From assembly GCA_029864095.1 (NCBI GenBank), contig JAOTUB010000008.1, forward strand, positions 1 through 58,460: a DNA stretch of 58,460 bases. Direction: 5' to 3'. Positions within the stretch are counted from its first letter, which is position 1, and every line of letters begins with the position of its first letter. Below are positions 45,426-53,417 of the stretch, piece by piece. A program made the translations under genes and the position numbers. The DNA is from Gammaproteobacteria bacterium. Lineage in GTDB: Bacteria > Pseudomonadota > Gammaproteobacteria > Steroidobacterales > Woeseiaceae. Under the pieces are notes generated by a model that saw only the letters and a list, made by a program, of their open reading frames with translations, had not been told where the DNA came from and did no database searches.

Positions 45426-46512
45426 GCGACGTCCATTTGAAGTCTTCAGCATGTCGTTTCTGGACTGTATGAGTTGCGGGTTTGGCGCGGTCATCCTGTT
45501 TTTTATGATTATCAACGCCCAGGTCAGGGAAACCACCGAACAGGACCCCACGGACCTCATGGCGGAGACCCGCAAGATAGAGGTCGAAATTCTCGATGGG
45601 CGCAAGAATCTCGTGTTGGCGAAGAATACAATCGAAGACCTCAAGTCCGAAACGGACACCGCAGAAGGGCAGATCACGCAGATAATTCGATTGATTGAAG
45701 AACTCCGCGCCGAGCTGGCGCAATACGATTCGGAAACGCTTGCGGAGATCGAGCGAATCGAGAAACTGCAGACCGATATCAAGTCACTCGAAGAAGAGGT
45801 CAAGCGCTTGCTCGCGCTCGCTGCAGAAGATGACGCCGAAGGCAACAAGCTGCGCGAATTCAAGGGTGAAGGGGACCGGCAATACCTGACTGGCCTCAAA
45901 CTCGGTGGCAGACGCACGCTTATCCTCGTTGATCGTTCTGCGAGTATGCTCGACCGCACAATCGTGAACATCATACGGCGCCGCAACATGTCGCTGGACG
46001 ATAAGCTGCGAGCGGTCAAATGGCGCCAGGTCGTCGCCAGCGTCGACTGGTTGACAGCCCAGTTTGTGCCCGGTAGCGAATTTCAGATTTACATGTTCAA
46101 TAACGATGCTGAACCCGTGATCAAGGGCAGCGATGGGGTCTGGTTAAAGGCCGATGACAGCAGCCAGCTGGATGAGGCGATTCGGGTGCTGCGGCGAACG
46201 GCGCCGGAGAATGGCACGAATATGAAAGCTGCGTGGGAAGTTGCGTCACGACTTACGCCGCTTCCCGACAACATCATTCTGCTCGTCGACGGCCTGCCGA
46301 CAATGGACGAAACAACGTCGAATCAGAAAACCGTCAGCGGACGTGATCGTTACCGCATGCACTTCAATGCCTTGCGTGAACTGCCGAGCGGTATTCCGGT
46401 CAATGTCTTCCTCTATCCGCTCGAAGGCGACTATGAGGCACCGATCGTCTACTGGGTGCTGGCGTATCGAACGGGCGGTTCATTTATCAGCGTCAGCAGG
46501 GATTGGCCGTAA
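45415..46512 (+). CDS. Membrane-anchored coiled-coil VWA protein 1
   Basis: GTG 45415 is chosen because GGAG ends 7 bases upstream; a TTG at 45409 is too close to it. The 365-residue protein opens with a basic stretch and the motif FSMSFLDCMSCGFGAVILFF (residues ~11-30), which forms the single membrane helix. A coiled coil covers ~45-140. A VWA domain at ~155-365 has the MIDAS residues LVDRSASM, the Thr in ENGTNMKAAW and Asp in LLVDGLPT, so metal binding should be intact. The topology is like ExbD/TolR (short inside, domain outside), next to an ExbB-like gene. It shares its N-terminal motif with the next gene. Confidence 0.8.
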   Translation: MARKRRPFEVFSMSFLDCMSCGFGAVILFFMIINAQVRETTEQDPTDLMAETRKIEVEILDGRKNLVLAKNTIEDLKSETDTAEGQITQIIRLIEELRAELAQYDSETLAEIERIEKLQTDIKSLEEEVKRLLALAAEDDAEGNKLREFKGEGDRQYLTGLKLGGRRTLILVDRSASMLDRTIVNIIRRRNMSLDDKLRAVKWRQVVASVDWLTAQFVPGSEFQIYMFNNDAEPVIKGSDGVWLKADDSSQLDEAIRVLRRTAPENGTNMKAAWEVASRLTPLPDNIILLVDGLPTMDETTSNQKTVSGRDRYRMHFNALRELPSGIPVNVFLYPLEGDYEAPIVYWVLAYRTGGSFISVSRDWP

Positions 46513-46530
46513 CATGACGGGATACTCGAC

Positions 46531-47529
46531 ATGAAGCGGCGCCGCAACGTTGAAGCGTTCAGCCTGTCGTTCCTCGACTGCATTTGTTGTGGTTTCGGGG
46601 CGATTATCCTGCTGCTTGTTCTCAGCAAGATCTACGAGCCCGTGATCATCGAGAAGACCCAGGACGATCTCGAACAGCTGATCGCGCTGTTGCAGCAAGA
46701 GCTGTTCGACATTCGCGGCGAAACGGCTGTCATAAATCGCGAACTGGACGACGTTCGGCAGCAATCTTCGACAAGCAAGCTGCGCCTTGCGCGCCTGCAG
46801 GGAGAACTCAACACCGTACAGGGCCAGTATGCAGCGACGCAGCAGGAATCCGAGGCGACGCTCGACGAGGGCGCGCTGCGTATTACCAAACAGCGACTGA
46901 CAGAAGAAATGCGCCGTCTGGCGCCATACTATCGCTCGGCGGAACAGGATGCCGTCGCCGGGATACCAGTCGATAGTGAGTATGTGATTTTCCTGATCGA
47001 TACGTCGGGCAGTATGCAGCAGTTCAACTGGGACCGCGCGATCGAGAAGCTGACGGAAACGCTCGACGTGTATCCGCAGGTCAAGGGCATTCAGATCATG
47101 AATGACAATGGCAGCTACATGTTCAAGCAATACGCCGGCAAATGGATTCCGGACACGCCAGGGCGCCGCCAGGCTATCGTCAACACGATGCGCACGTGGC
47201 GGCCGTTCAGCGATAGTAATCCTGTCGACGGAATAATTTACGCGATCAGCACGTACTGGTCGCCGGACAAGAAGATCAGCATTTACGTATTTGGCGACGA
47301 ATTCAGCGGACGCTCGGTGGAGGCCGTCATTCGGCAGGTTGACACCGTCAATCGCGAGGACGAAAACGGCAACCGCATGGTCCGGATTCACGCCGTCGGG
47401 TTTCCGTTCTTTTTTGAGCCCGGGCGGAACATGTCCGACACTACGCGTCGCTACGCGCAGCTCATGCGTATTCTTTGTGAAAGAAACGGGGGTACGTTCG
47501 TCGCGCTCTCGGACCCGAACCGAACCTAG
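46531..47529 (+). CDS. Membrane-anchored coiled-coil VWA protein 2
   Basis: The 332-residue paralogue of the preceding gene starts at ATG 46531 with FSLSFLDCICCGFGAIILLL near residues 9-28, then a coiled coil (~35-125) and a VWA domain (~145-332). The MIDAS is FLIDTSGSMQQF with DGIIYA and YVFGDEFSG downstream. Its VWA sequence is quite unlike that of protein 1, so the pair probably works as a heteromer rather than as a recent duplication. It ends the main signalling operon; 119 bases separate it from the OmpA-family gene. Confidence 0.8.
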   Translation: MKRRRNVEAFSLSFLDCICCGFGAIILLLVLSKIYEPVIIEKTQDDLEQLIALLQQELFDIRGETAVINRELDDVRQQSSTSKLRLARLQGELNTVQGQYAATQQESEATLDEGALRITKQRLTEEMRRLAPYYRSAEQDAVAGIPVDSEYVIFLIDTSGSMQQFNWDRAIEKLTETLDVYPQVKGIQIMNDNGSYMFKQYAGKWIPDTPGRRQAIVNTMRTWRPFSDSNPVDGIIYAISTYWSPDKKISIYVFGDEFSGRSVEAVIRQVDTVNREDENGNRMVRIHAVGFPFFFEPGRNMSDTTRRYAQLMRILCERNGGTFVALSDPNRT

Positions 47530-47611
47530 CCGTCGCCATAATTCACCACAATTGATCGTCGGCTCTCCATGATGCTGGCTGCTCGACAGCGGTTTTCGGC
47601 GTTTAAATGAT

Positions 47612-47648
47612 CTCCATCGACGATTGATACACGATGGAGGACATACCA
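47612..47648 (+). promoter_or_regulatory. Hairpin that covers the ribosome binding site of the OmpA-family gene
   Basis: CTCCATCG at 47612-47619 is the exact reverse complement of CGATGGAG at 47632-47639, with a 12-base loop. The right arm contains GGAG of the Shine-Dalgarno GGAGG (47636-47640), 8 bases before ATG 47649. Folding of the transcript would hide this site. The same repeat could also be a DNA operator. Both readings are from sequence only. Confidence 0.6.
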
Positions 47649-48386
47649 ATGCGACATACCCTAGCAATTACTCTGGCGATATCCCTTGCCACAGCATCCC
47701 CCGCATTCGCAAAAGCGGCTTCCAAACAAGAGAACATCGGCGTCGGAACGGGCGCGGTAGTCGGCGCGCTGGCAGGAGGCCCGGTCGGCTTCGTTATCGG
47801 CGCAGCGATCGGTGCCAAAGTGGGCGACAAGATGCACAAAAAGACCGAGACGATCGAAGCTCTCAACGGCTCGCTGGACCGCTCACGCAGTGATGTTACC
47901 GACCTCGAGAATAACGTTCGCACGCTCAATTCTGATATAGACACGCTAAGCGCCGAACTCGAGCGGTTCCGCACTATTGACCGACCGAAGCTGATCAACC
48001 TGATGCAGGCCGGTATCTCGATGGATCTGCTGTTCCGCACCGATGAGCACGTGCTCGCCGACACTACCGGAGGCCGGCTTGCGGAGCTTGCTGGCGGCCT
48101 GGCATCGATGCCCGACATTCGGGTAGAGCTTGACGGCTTTGCCGACGAACGCGGCGACGCGGACTATAATCTTGAGCTCTCGAGAAAACGCGTCGAGTTC
48201 GTTCGGGACCAGCTCATCTCCGCTGGCGTCAGCCCAACGCGGATACACAGCAGCGCGCATGGTGAAGCACCGGCCCAGGACCAGTCCGCAGACAGTTATG
48301 CGCTCGAGCGCCGCGTGAGCCTGAAACTGTTCATAGAGGACGAGCAGCCTGCCTACGACAACCAGCCTGTGGCGTCGAACCCCTAG
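47649..48386 (+). CDS. OmpA-family envelope protein with glycine zipper and coiled coil
   Basis: ATG 47649 is used because the in-frame ATG at 47634 would make the GGAGG ribosome site part of the coding sequence. The 245-residue protein has a signal peptide ending SPAFA, a glycine zipper (GVGTGAVVGALAGG, then GFVIGAAIGAKVGDK), a coiled coil (~65-110), and an OmpA-C peptidoglycan-binding domain with LDGFADERGDADYNLELSR and ERRVSLKLF. The layout resembles PdsO-type proteins of the proteobacterial sortase system, but no sortase is visible here. It could anchor the upstream complex to the cell wall. A strong terminator follows. Confidence 0.88.
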   Translation: MRHTLAITLAISLATASPAFAKAASKQENIGVGTGAVVGALAGGPVGFVIGAAIGAKVGDKMHKKTETIEALNGSLDRSRSDVTDLENNVRTLNSDIDTLSAELERFRTIDRPKLINLMQAGISMDLLFRTDEHVLADTTGGRLAELAGGLASMPDIRVELDGFADERGDADYNLELSRKRVEFVRDQLISAGVSPTRIHSSAHGEAPAQDQSADSYALERRVSLKLFIEDEQPAYDNQPVASNP

Positions 48387-48427
48387 TCTTGTCGGACTTG
48401 CCCCGACTCGTTTCGAAACTCTTGATT

Positions 48428-48453
48428 GCCGGCCCCTCGGGGCCGGCTTTTTT
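48428..48453 (+). terminator. Rho-independent terminator after the OmpA-family gene
   Basis: GCCGGCCC pairs with GGGCCGGC around a short CTCG-type loop (48428-48447), followed by TTTTTT at 48448-48453. It closes the transcript that ends the envelope-signalling region, 41 bases after the OmpA-family stop. Confidence 0.9.
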
Positions 48454-48470
48454 GGTTATAGTTGGTCACT

Positions 48471-48821
48471 ATGGATGAACTCGCTGCACGTCACTGCAGG
48501 CCCTGCCAGGGCAGCGTCGAGCCGCTGCGGCCGGAACAGACCCGAGAGCTAATGAAGGCGCTGCACGAAGACTGGTCTCTCAGTGGTGACGGTCGCGAAA
48601 TCTCGCGGCGCTTCGAGTTTCCGGCCTACAGCCGTACGCTTGGATTTGCCAATGCGGTTGCCTGGATCGCGATCAGCGAAGGCCACCATCCGGTTTTGAC
48701 AGTCAGCTACGGCAGCTGCGATGTCAGTTACACAACGCATGCCATCGACGGCCTGTCGGACAACGATTTCATCTGCGCCGCGAAAATCGACCGACTGATT
48801 CCCGAGGCCGACATCGCTTGA
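48471..48821 (+). CDS. phhB: 4a-hydroxytetrahydrobiopterin dehydratase
   Basis: The 116-residue pterin carbinolamine dehydratase recycles the cofactor of aromatic hydroxylases. It starts with the family pattern LAARHCRPCQG and shows SEGHHPVLTVSYG with the catalytic His pair near residue 79 and YTTHAIDGLSDND near the end. ATG 48471 has no Shine-Dalgarno. A TATAGT box at 48457-48462 lies about 9 bases before it, so the message may be leaderless or nearly so. The stop overlaps the next gene's TTG. Confidence 0.92.
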   Translation: MDELAARHCRPCQGSVEPLRPEQTRELMKALHEDWSLSGDGREISRRFEFPAYSRTLGFANAVAWIAISEGHHPVLTVSYGSCDVSYTTHAIDGLSDNDFICAAKIDRLIPEADIA

Positions 48822-49786
48822 TTGAGACAGTCGTGATCGACGACATCGAGGCTGCGGCCCAAAGACTGGACGGTATTGTCGTTAAGACGCCGCTATTGCA
48901 AAACGTCGAACTCGATCGCATTGCGGGCGGCAAGGTACTCATCAAGCCCGAATGCTTCCAGAGCATTGGTTCCTTCAAGATTCGTGGCGCCTACAACCTG
49001 CTCAGCCAATTGACTCCGCAGCAGGCAAAGCGGGGCGTCGTTGCGTGGTCTTCGGGAAATCACGCGCAGGGCGTCGCGTTGGCGGGCAAACTGCTTGGTA
49101 TCCACGCAGCCATCGTGATGCCAGAGGACGCACCGCAAACGAAACTAGAAAATACGCGCAGCCTTGGTGGCGAAGTTATTACCTACGATCGCTACCGGGG
49201 AGACCGCGAGGCAATTGCTCGCAAAATCGCGGCCGAACGTGGCGCGGAGCTCGTGCCCTCATTTGATCATCCGCATATCATTGCCGGACAGGGAACGGTT
49301 GGCCTCGAGATCGCCGAGCAGTCGCGAGGCCTCGCCGACGCGGTGGATCAGGTGTTGATCTGCTGTGGTGGTGGCGGGCTCACGGCCGGCAGCGCGGTAG
49401 CGTTGAAAGCGCGGCTTCCGCATGTTTCGATCTACGCCGTCGAGCCCGAAGGTTTTGACGACACCACGCGCTCATTGCGCATCGGTCGGCGGGTCAGCAT
49501 CGATCCGGGTAGACGATCCATCTGCGACGCGCTGCTTACAGAATCGCCTGGCAAGATCACGTTCGAAATCATGCAGCGGCTCGTCGTCGGAGGGCTAGTC
49601 GTATCGGAAGCGGAAGTAAAAGCGGCTATGCGCTTCGCGTTTCAGAACCTGAAAATCGTCGTCGAGCCGGGTGGCGCAGTTGCATTGGCGGCAGTCCTGT
49701 CAGGCAAAGTGGATACTTCCGGTAAGACGACCGCGATTGTAATCTCGGGCGGTAATGTTGACGCGGAGTTATTCGCGTCAATTTAG
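48818..49786 (+). CDS. PLP-dependent threonine/serine dehydratase, catabolic type without ACT domain
   Basis: The 322-residue fold-type II PLP enzyme is likely started at TTG 48818, which overlaps the phhB stop; GTG 48833 is an alternative. The Schiff-base Lys is in SIGSFKIRGAYN near residue 51. SSGNHAQGVALA near residue 75 binds substrate, and CCGGGGLTAGSAV near residue 187 holds the cofactor phosphate. The length and lack of a regulatory ACT domain fit biodegradative threonine ammonia-lyase or serine racemase types. It should yield 2-oxobutyrate or pyruvate. It ends tail to tail with parA, with a 4-base overlap. Confidence 0.88.
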   Translation: MIETVVIDDIEAAAQRLDGIVVKTPLLQNVELDRIAGGKVLIKPECFQSIGSFKIRGAYNLLSQLTPQQAKRGVVAWSSGNHAQGVALAGKLLGIHAAIVMPEDAPQTKLENTRSLGGEVITYDRYRGDREAIARKIAAERGAELVPSFDHPHIIAGQGTVGLEIAEQSRGLADAVDQVLICCGGGGLTAGSAVALKARLPHVSIYAVEPEGFDDTTRSLRIGRRVSIDPGRRSICDALLTESPGKITFEIMQRLVVGGLVVSEAEVKAAMRFAFQNLKIVVEPGGAVALAAVLSGKVDTSGKTTAIVISGGNVDAELFASI

Positions 49787-50553
49787 ACAGAGCGGACCTG
49801 AGGCTTGCGCAGCATCGGGATACGCGAGAACGGTTGACGCCGAATCCCTGTGATATGCAGCGCGCGCTTGCGGCGTGCCTCCCAACCATCCAGCCAGTTC
49901 ACAATCTTCTCGATCTGTTCGACGTCGGCGCGAACACGACTGGGCTGCATTTCGTGCAGGCCGACTCCGTTCTCAGCTGCGTGTATAAAATTCTGACTGT
50001 CACGAAGTACTGCCACAATCGGGATGCCGAGAGAGTCAAGAAAGCGCATAAGGCGACCAAGACTCCTGGTGTTCTTGCGCGTGCGATTCGCAATGACCGC
50101 AAGTTTGCCCTCGTTGCGATTGACTTTGGCAACCAGTAACAGATCCGCGATGCATTTGGATGCTGCATCGATATCCATCGACGATGGCAGCACCGGCACG
50201 AGAATGCTCGACGAGTCTCGCGTCAGTTCCCGAAGGTCGTCATGTGAAATACTCGCTGGTGAGTCGACGATCAGATTAACCGTGTCATCGGGCACTCGCA
50301 GCTGCCAGCTTCTGGTCGCATGCATCGACTTCTTGTACGCGGCAATACCGTGAATAGCTGGCAGTTCGCTCGGGCGGCGCCTGAGCCAGGCAGTCGTCGA
50401 ACCCTGTGGATCGTAATCCATGATGGCGGGTTGCGGGCCGCGGCGCGCGTAACAGGCGGCAATATTCGTGGCCAGAGTGGACTTGCCGCATCCTCCTTTG
50501 GGATTGAGGATGACGATCTTGTTGAGATTGTCCCGTTTCGGCGTGATCAGCAT
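49783..50553 (-). CDS. ParA/MinD-family ATPase, orphan
   Basis: ATG 50553 (MLITPKRDN) is preferred over in-frame ATGs at 50574 and 50604, since it lies closest to the first strand. The 256-residue protein has the deviant Walker A motif KGGCGKST near residue 18, YDPQGSTTAWL (switch I) and LIVDSPASISHDDL (Walker B region). No ParB gene or parS site is recognised nearby, so it is an orphan positioning ATPase. Its partner could be encoded elsewhere. The C-terminal ~60 residues are basic and may bind DNA or membrane. The call on fold is firm, the role is open. Confidence 0.87.
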   Translation of the reverse strand: MLITPKRDNLNKIVILNPKGGCGKSTLATNIAACYARRGPQPAIMDYDPQGSTTAWLRRRPSELPAIHGIAAYKKSMHATRSWQLRVPDDTVNLIVDSPASISHDDLRELTRDSSSILVPVLPSSMDIDAASKCIADLLLVAKVNRNEGKLAVIANRTRKNTRSLGRLMRFLDSLGIPIVAVLRDSQNFIHAAENGVGLHEMQPSRVRADVEQIEKIVNWLDGWEARRKRALHITGIRRQPFSRIPMLRKPQVRSV

Positions 50554-50626
50554 GGCCCCTATAATGTCCCGCATATCGACCTGGCAGTCCATGCGCCAGT
50601 TCACATAATACCAGAGCGATGTCTGC

Positions 50627-50635
50627 GGGGGGGGG
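50627..50635. repeat. Homopolymer tract of nine G
   Basis: A run of nine G residues lies in the short gap between the GFA gene stop and the upstream end of parA. Such tracts are prone to slippage in replication and sequencing. It does not interrupt a gene here, but it could vary the spacing of a parA promoter. Confidence 0.9.
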
Positions 50636-50646
50636 CGTGAGCCCTG

Positions 50647-51069
50647 TTAGCCGGATGGCGGAGGATAGGTATCGAATACGGGCAGTTCGCTGTCAGCGCA
50701 CGACCACTCGGCGCGTGAGCCGCCCATGATGCGTGCCTCTGGGCGCACGCCCGGCTCCTTGTCGAGCGAACCGGCCGGCACGACGGCAATACTGTTATCG
50801 GCGGCGACCCGCGGCATCGGGCTGCCGCAGTTGCCACAGAACACCGCCATGAACCGTTTGGCTTCCGGGACTTTGTAGCTTTTCAGTAGATTCTCGCCGG
50901 CGGTCCATTTGACGGACTCCGGCGTCATGATGATGTTGCTGGCATGGCCCGTTCCGGTTGCCTTGCGGCAGCGCGAACAATGGCAGTGAAAGAAGACCTT
51001 GGATTTCCCGGTGATTTCGTAGGCCACGGAACCGCACAGGCAGCTGCCCGATAAATTTAGGTCGCTCAT
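50647..51069 (-). CDS. GFA/CENP-V family zinc protein
   Basis: ATG 51069 has GGAGGG about 6 bases upstream; an in-frame ATG at 51081 lacks this. The 140-residue protein binds zinc through GSCLCGSVAYEI, FFHCHCSRCRKATGTGH and FCGNCGSPMPR. The family is named after glutathione-dependent formaldehyde-activating enzyme, but many members have no known reaction. It is flanked by parA and a Cys-containing hypothetical gene on the same strand, with no metabolic context for glutathione or formaldehyde. Confidence 0.9.
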   Translation of the reverse strand: MSDLNLSGSCLCGSVAYEITGKSKVFFHCHCSRCRKATGTGHASNIIMTPESVKWTAGENLLKSYKVPEAKRFMAVFCGNCGSPMPRVAADNSIAVVPAGSLDKEPGVRPEARIMGGSRAEWSCADSELPVFDTYPPPSG

Positions 51070-51123
51070 CTCGCCCTCCATCGAATAGGACGATCATAGC
51101 GTATTGCCCCCATCCGGGGCGCT

Positions 51124-51483
51124 TTACGCCCAATGCGAACGGGCGTGCAGGAAGTGGCGCGCCTCGCGCAACCAGGAGCAGGTTTCGCAATCGCAGGACC
51201 TGGAATGCGTGGTTGTTGTTCGCAGATAGTCTTCGGCAGTCTGCAGCGCCTCAACGAGTTGTTCGACGGATCCCGCGTCCGTCGAAGGCGTACGCTCGCG
51301 ATTGAGCCACTGACAGGCCACACCGAACTTGCAGCTCGTGCAATCCTTCGAATCCTCGTCGAAGCGACCAGCGACGCGGCAGTTCGTGAAATCGACATCG
51401 CGTTCAATGAACAGGCGAGGGAACTCGAGTAGCTCGGACAAATAGCCCGTAATCGTCCGGGATGATGTTGGGGTAAGGGTCAT
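51124..51483 (-). CDS. Cys-containing hypothetical protein
   Basis: This 119-residue soluble protein has seven Cys in three groups: FTNCRV near residue 34, CTSCKFGVACQWLN near residue 48, and CDCETCSWL near residue 97. The spacing suggests a zinc or iron-sulfur site, with conserved-looking Trp beside two of the clusters. No signal peptide or membrane segment is seen. It lies 20 bases downstream of the ilvB stop on the same strand and may be cotranscribed with it. I do not recognise the family. Confidence 0.6.
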   Translation of the reverse strand: MTLTPTSSRTITGYLSELLEFPRLFIERDVDFTNCRVAGRFDEDSKDCTSCKFGVACQWLNRERTPSTDAGSVEQLVEALQTAEDYLRTTTTHSRSCDCETCSWLREARHFLHARSHWA

Positions 51484-51503
51484 CGCTGTGGCGTCCCGGC
51501 CGG

Positions 51504-53417
51504 TCAGAACATCTCGCTCGGATCCGGCTTGTCGTCGGCGGGCTTGCTGCGGCTTCTGATCCAGTCGCCCGTGATCATCTTGTCGTAACTGAGCCCAGGG
51601 CCGACCATCGGGTAAACGCCTGCATCGGGGTCTATGATGACTTCGAGAAATGCGGGTCCGTCGAATTGCATAAATTCTTTGACGATTCTTTGCAGATCTT
51701 CGTTCCTGTCGAGCTTTTTCGCGAACTTGAATCCGTCTGCCTCAGCAGCCTTGACGAAGTCTTTGCTGTGTAGTGATTTGTCACTGCCCGACATCCGGCT
51801 GTCGTAGTATAGCTTCTGCCACTGCCGCACCATACCGTCGCCATAGTTGTTGAGCACAACGACTTTAATGGGCAGCTTGTAAGTTGTGGCCGTCTCCAAC
51901 TCGCCAATGTTCATACGAATGCTCGCGTCGCCGTCAATATCAACGACAATGCGGTCAGGTCTTGCAAACTGCGCGCCGATGGCCGCCGGTAATCCGAAAC
52001 CCATCGTGCCCATGCTGCCCGACGTGAGCCAGAGCCGCGGTTCACGATAGTCGAAATACTGTGCGGCCCACATCTGATGTTGACCGACGCCTGTAGAAAT
52101 AATCGCTTCGCCTTTCGCGTGCCGATTGATTTCCTCGATTACCGCATAAGGCTGTATCAACTCGCTGTTGCGATCGTAGTTCAGACAGTACTCTTTCTTG
52201 AGGTGGGCGATCTCCTCGTGCCAGCTCGAATAGTCCTTGCTGAATTCTATGCGCCTGCCGTATTCGAGCAAATCAGTCAAATCCCGGGCAAGCATTCCAA
52301 TATGATGCCAGCTGGCGCGCTTTACCTTGCCGACCTCGGCGATGTCGACATCAAAATGGGCGATGTTTTTCGCGTTAGCGGCAAAGCTGTCGGGATCACC
52401 AGCGACGCGGTCGTCGAAGCGCGCACCAATGGTGATCAGGAAGTCGCAATCCTCAACAGCGTAGTTGGCCGAAGCGATGCCGTGCATGCCAAGCATGTGC
52501 AGCGCGAGCGGGTGTGTTGTGTCGCTGGCGCCCAATGCCATGAGTGTCGTTGTGACCGGGATGCCGTACTCGGCGGCAAATCGACGTAACGGTTTGGCCG
52601 CGTTAGCGTTGATGACGCCGCCGCCGGCATAGATCAGCGGTCGCTCCGATTGCGCGAGCATCTTGTAAAACCGCTCGCTCTGATCGTCGCGCAGATAGTT
52701 TTCTGTGACAGAGTTCAGGCGTCTGTGATAACCGACCAGCGGCAGTGCACCGTGGCCCTTGAATTCGCCTTCCCAGTTCTGAATGTCTTTTGGGATGTCG
52801 ATGACGACGGGGCCAGGACGGCCGGTCCGAGCCAGTTCGAAGGCACTGCGCATGGTTGCCTCGAGCTTATTCGCATCTGTAACAAGAAAGATGTGTTTTG
52901 CAACAGCACCCATGATGGCCGAGACCGGAGCCTCCTGAAATGCATCGGTGCCAATTGCTGCTGTCGGTACCTGCCCACAGATCACGACGATTGGCACCGA
53001 GTCGGCCATGCAGTCCCGGACCGGCGTCACAGTATTGGTCGCACCTGGGCCGGAAGTCACCATGACGACGCCAACTTTGCCGCTTGCCCGCGCATAACCC
53101 GACGCCATAAATCCGGCACCCTGTTCGTTGGCGGGCACGATCAGCGGCATTGCGGCTTTGCCGTCCTCGGTCTTGTGAGTATCGTTGTAGCGAAAAACGG
53201 CGTCGTAGGTTGGCAGGATCGCGCCACCGCTGTAGCCGAAAATCGTGCCGACACCCTCGTCAGCCAGTACCTGGATGACCATATCGGCGCCGGTCATACG
53301 CATGCCCGCGAGAGGATGCCCGGTGCTTTGCTTGCTTGTGGCCTGTTCGTTCACGACGCCGTGCTGTGTTACGTAAGTTACGGATTTTCCGCGAGTGTTT
53401 ACTAAATCTTGGTGCAT
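51504..53417 (-). CDS. ilvB: Acetolactate synthase large subunit
   Basis: The 637-residue ThDP enzyme condenses pyruvate with pyruvate or 2-oxobutyrate at the start of valine, leucine and isoleucine synthesis. It has IFGYSGGAILPTYDAVF near residue 60 with the catalytic Glu upstream (ADEGVG), GPGATNTVTPVRDC, TTGVGQHQMWA-like residues (ISTGVGQHQMWAAQ), and the ThDP/Mg motif DIDGDASIRMNIGELETAT. An N-terminal extension of ~40 residues precedes the first domain. The regulatory subunit ilvN is divergent, 80 bases away, rather than directly downstream, and no ilvC is in the window. Confidence 0.95.
   Translation of the reverse strand: MHQDLVNTRGKSVTYVTQHGVVNEQATSKQSTGHPLAGMRMTGADMVIQVLADEGVGTIFGYSGGAILPTYDAVFRYNDTHKTEDGKAAMPLIVPANEQGAGFMASGYARASGKVGVVMVTSGPGATNTVTPVRDCMADSVPIVVICGQVPTAAIGTDAFQEAPVSAIMGAVAKHIFLVTDANKLEATMRSAFELARTGRPGPVVIDIPKDIQNWEGEFKGHGALPLVGYHRRLNSVTENYLRDDQSERFYKMLAQSERPLIYAGGGVINANAAKPLRRFAAEYGIPVTTTLMALGASDTTHPLALHMLGMHGIASANYAVEDCDFLITIGARFDDRVAGDPDSFAANAKNIAHFDVDIAEVGKVKRASWHHIGMLARDLTDLLEYGRRIEFSKDYSSWHEEIAHLKKEYCLNYDRNSELIQPYAVIEEINRHAKGEAIISTGVGQHQMWAAQYFDYREPRLWLTSGSMGTMGFGLPAAIGAQFARPDRIVVDIDGDASIRMNIGELETATTYKLPIKVVVLNNYGDGMVRQWQKLYYDSRMSGSDKSLHSKDFVKAAEADGFKFAKKLDRNEDLQRIVKEFMQFDGPAFLEVIIDPDAGVYPMVGPGLSYDKMITGDWIRSRSKPADDKPDPSEMF

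Noticed and set aside
46480-47667. A 395-codon minus-strand frame opposite the second VWA gene
   Set aside because: The plus-strand gene has clear VWA and membrane motifs. The minus-strand product is His/Arg-rich without domains.
33325-48386. Type VI secretion regulatory locus (PpkA/PppA/Fha type)
   Set aside because: Kinase, PP2C and FHA parts fit, but no TssB, TssC, Hcp, VgrG, TssM or ClpV-like gene is in or near the region.
47649-48386. A proteobacterial sortase system (PdsO)
   Set aside because: The OmpA-family gene resembles PdsO in layout, but no sortase, sortase substrate or PdsR/PdsS pair is visible.
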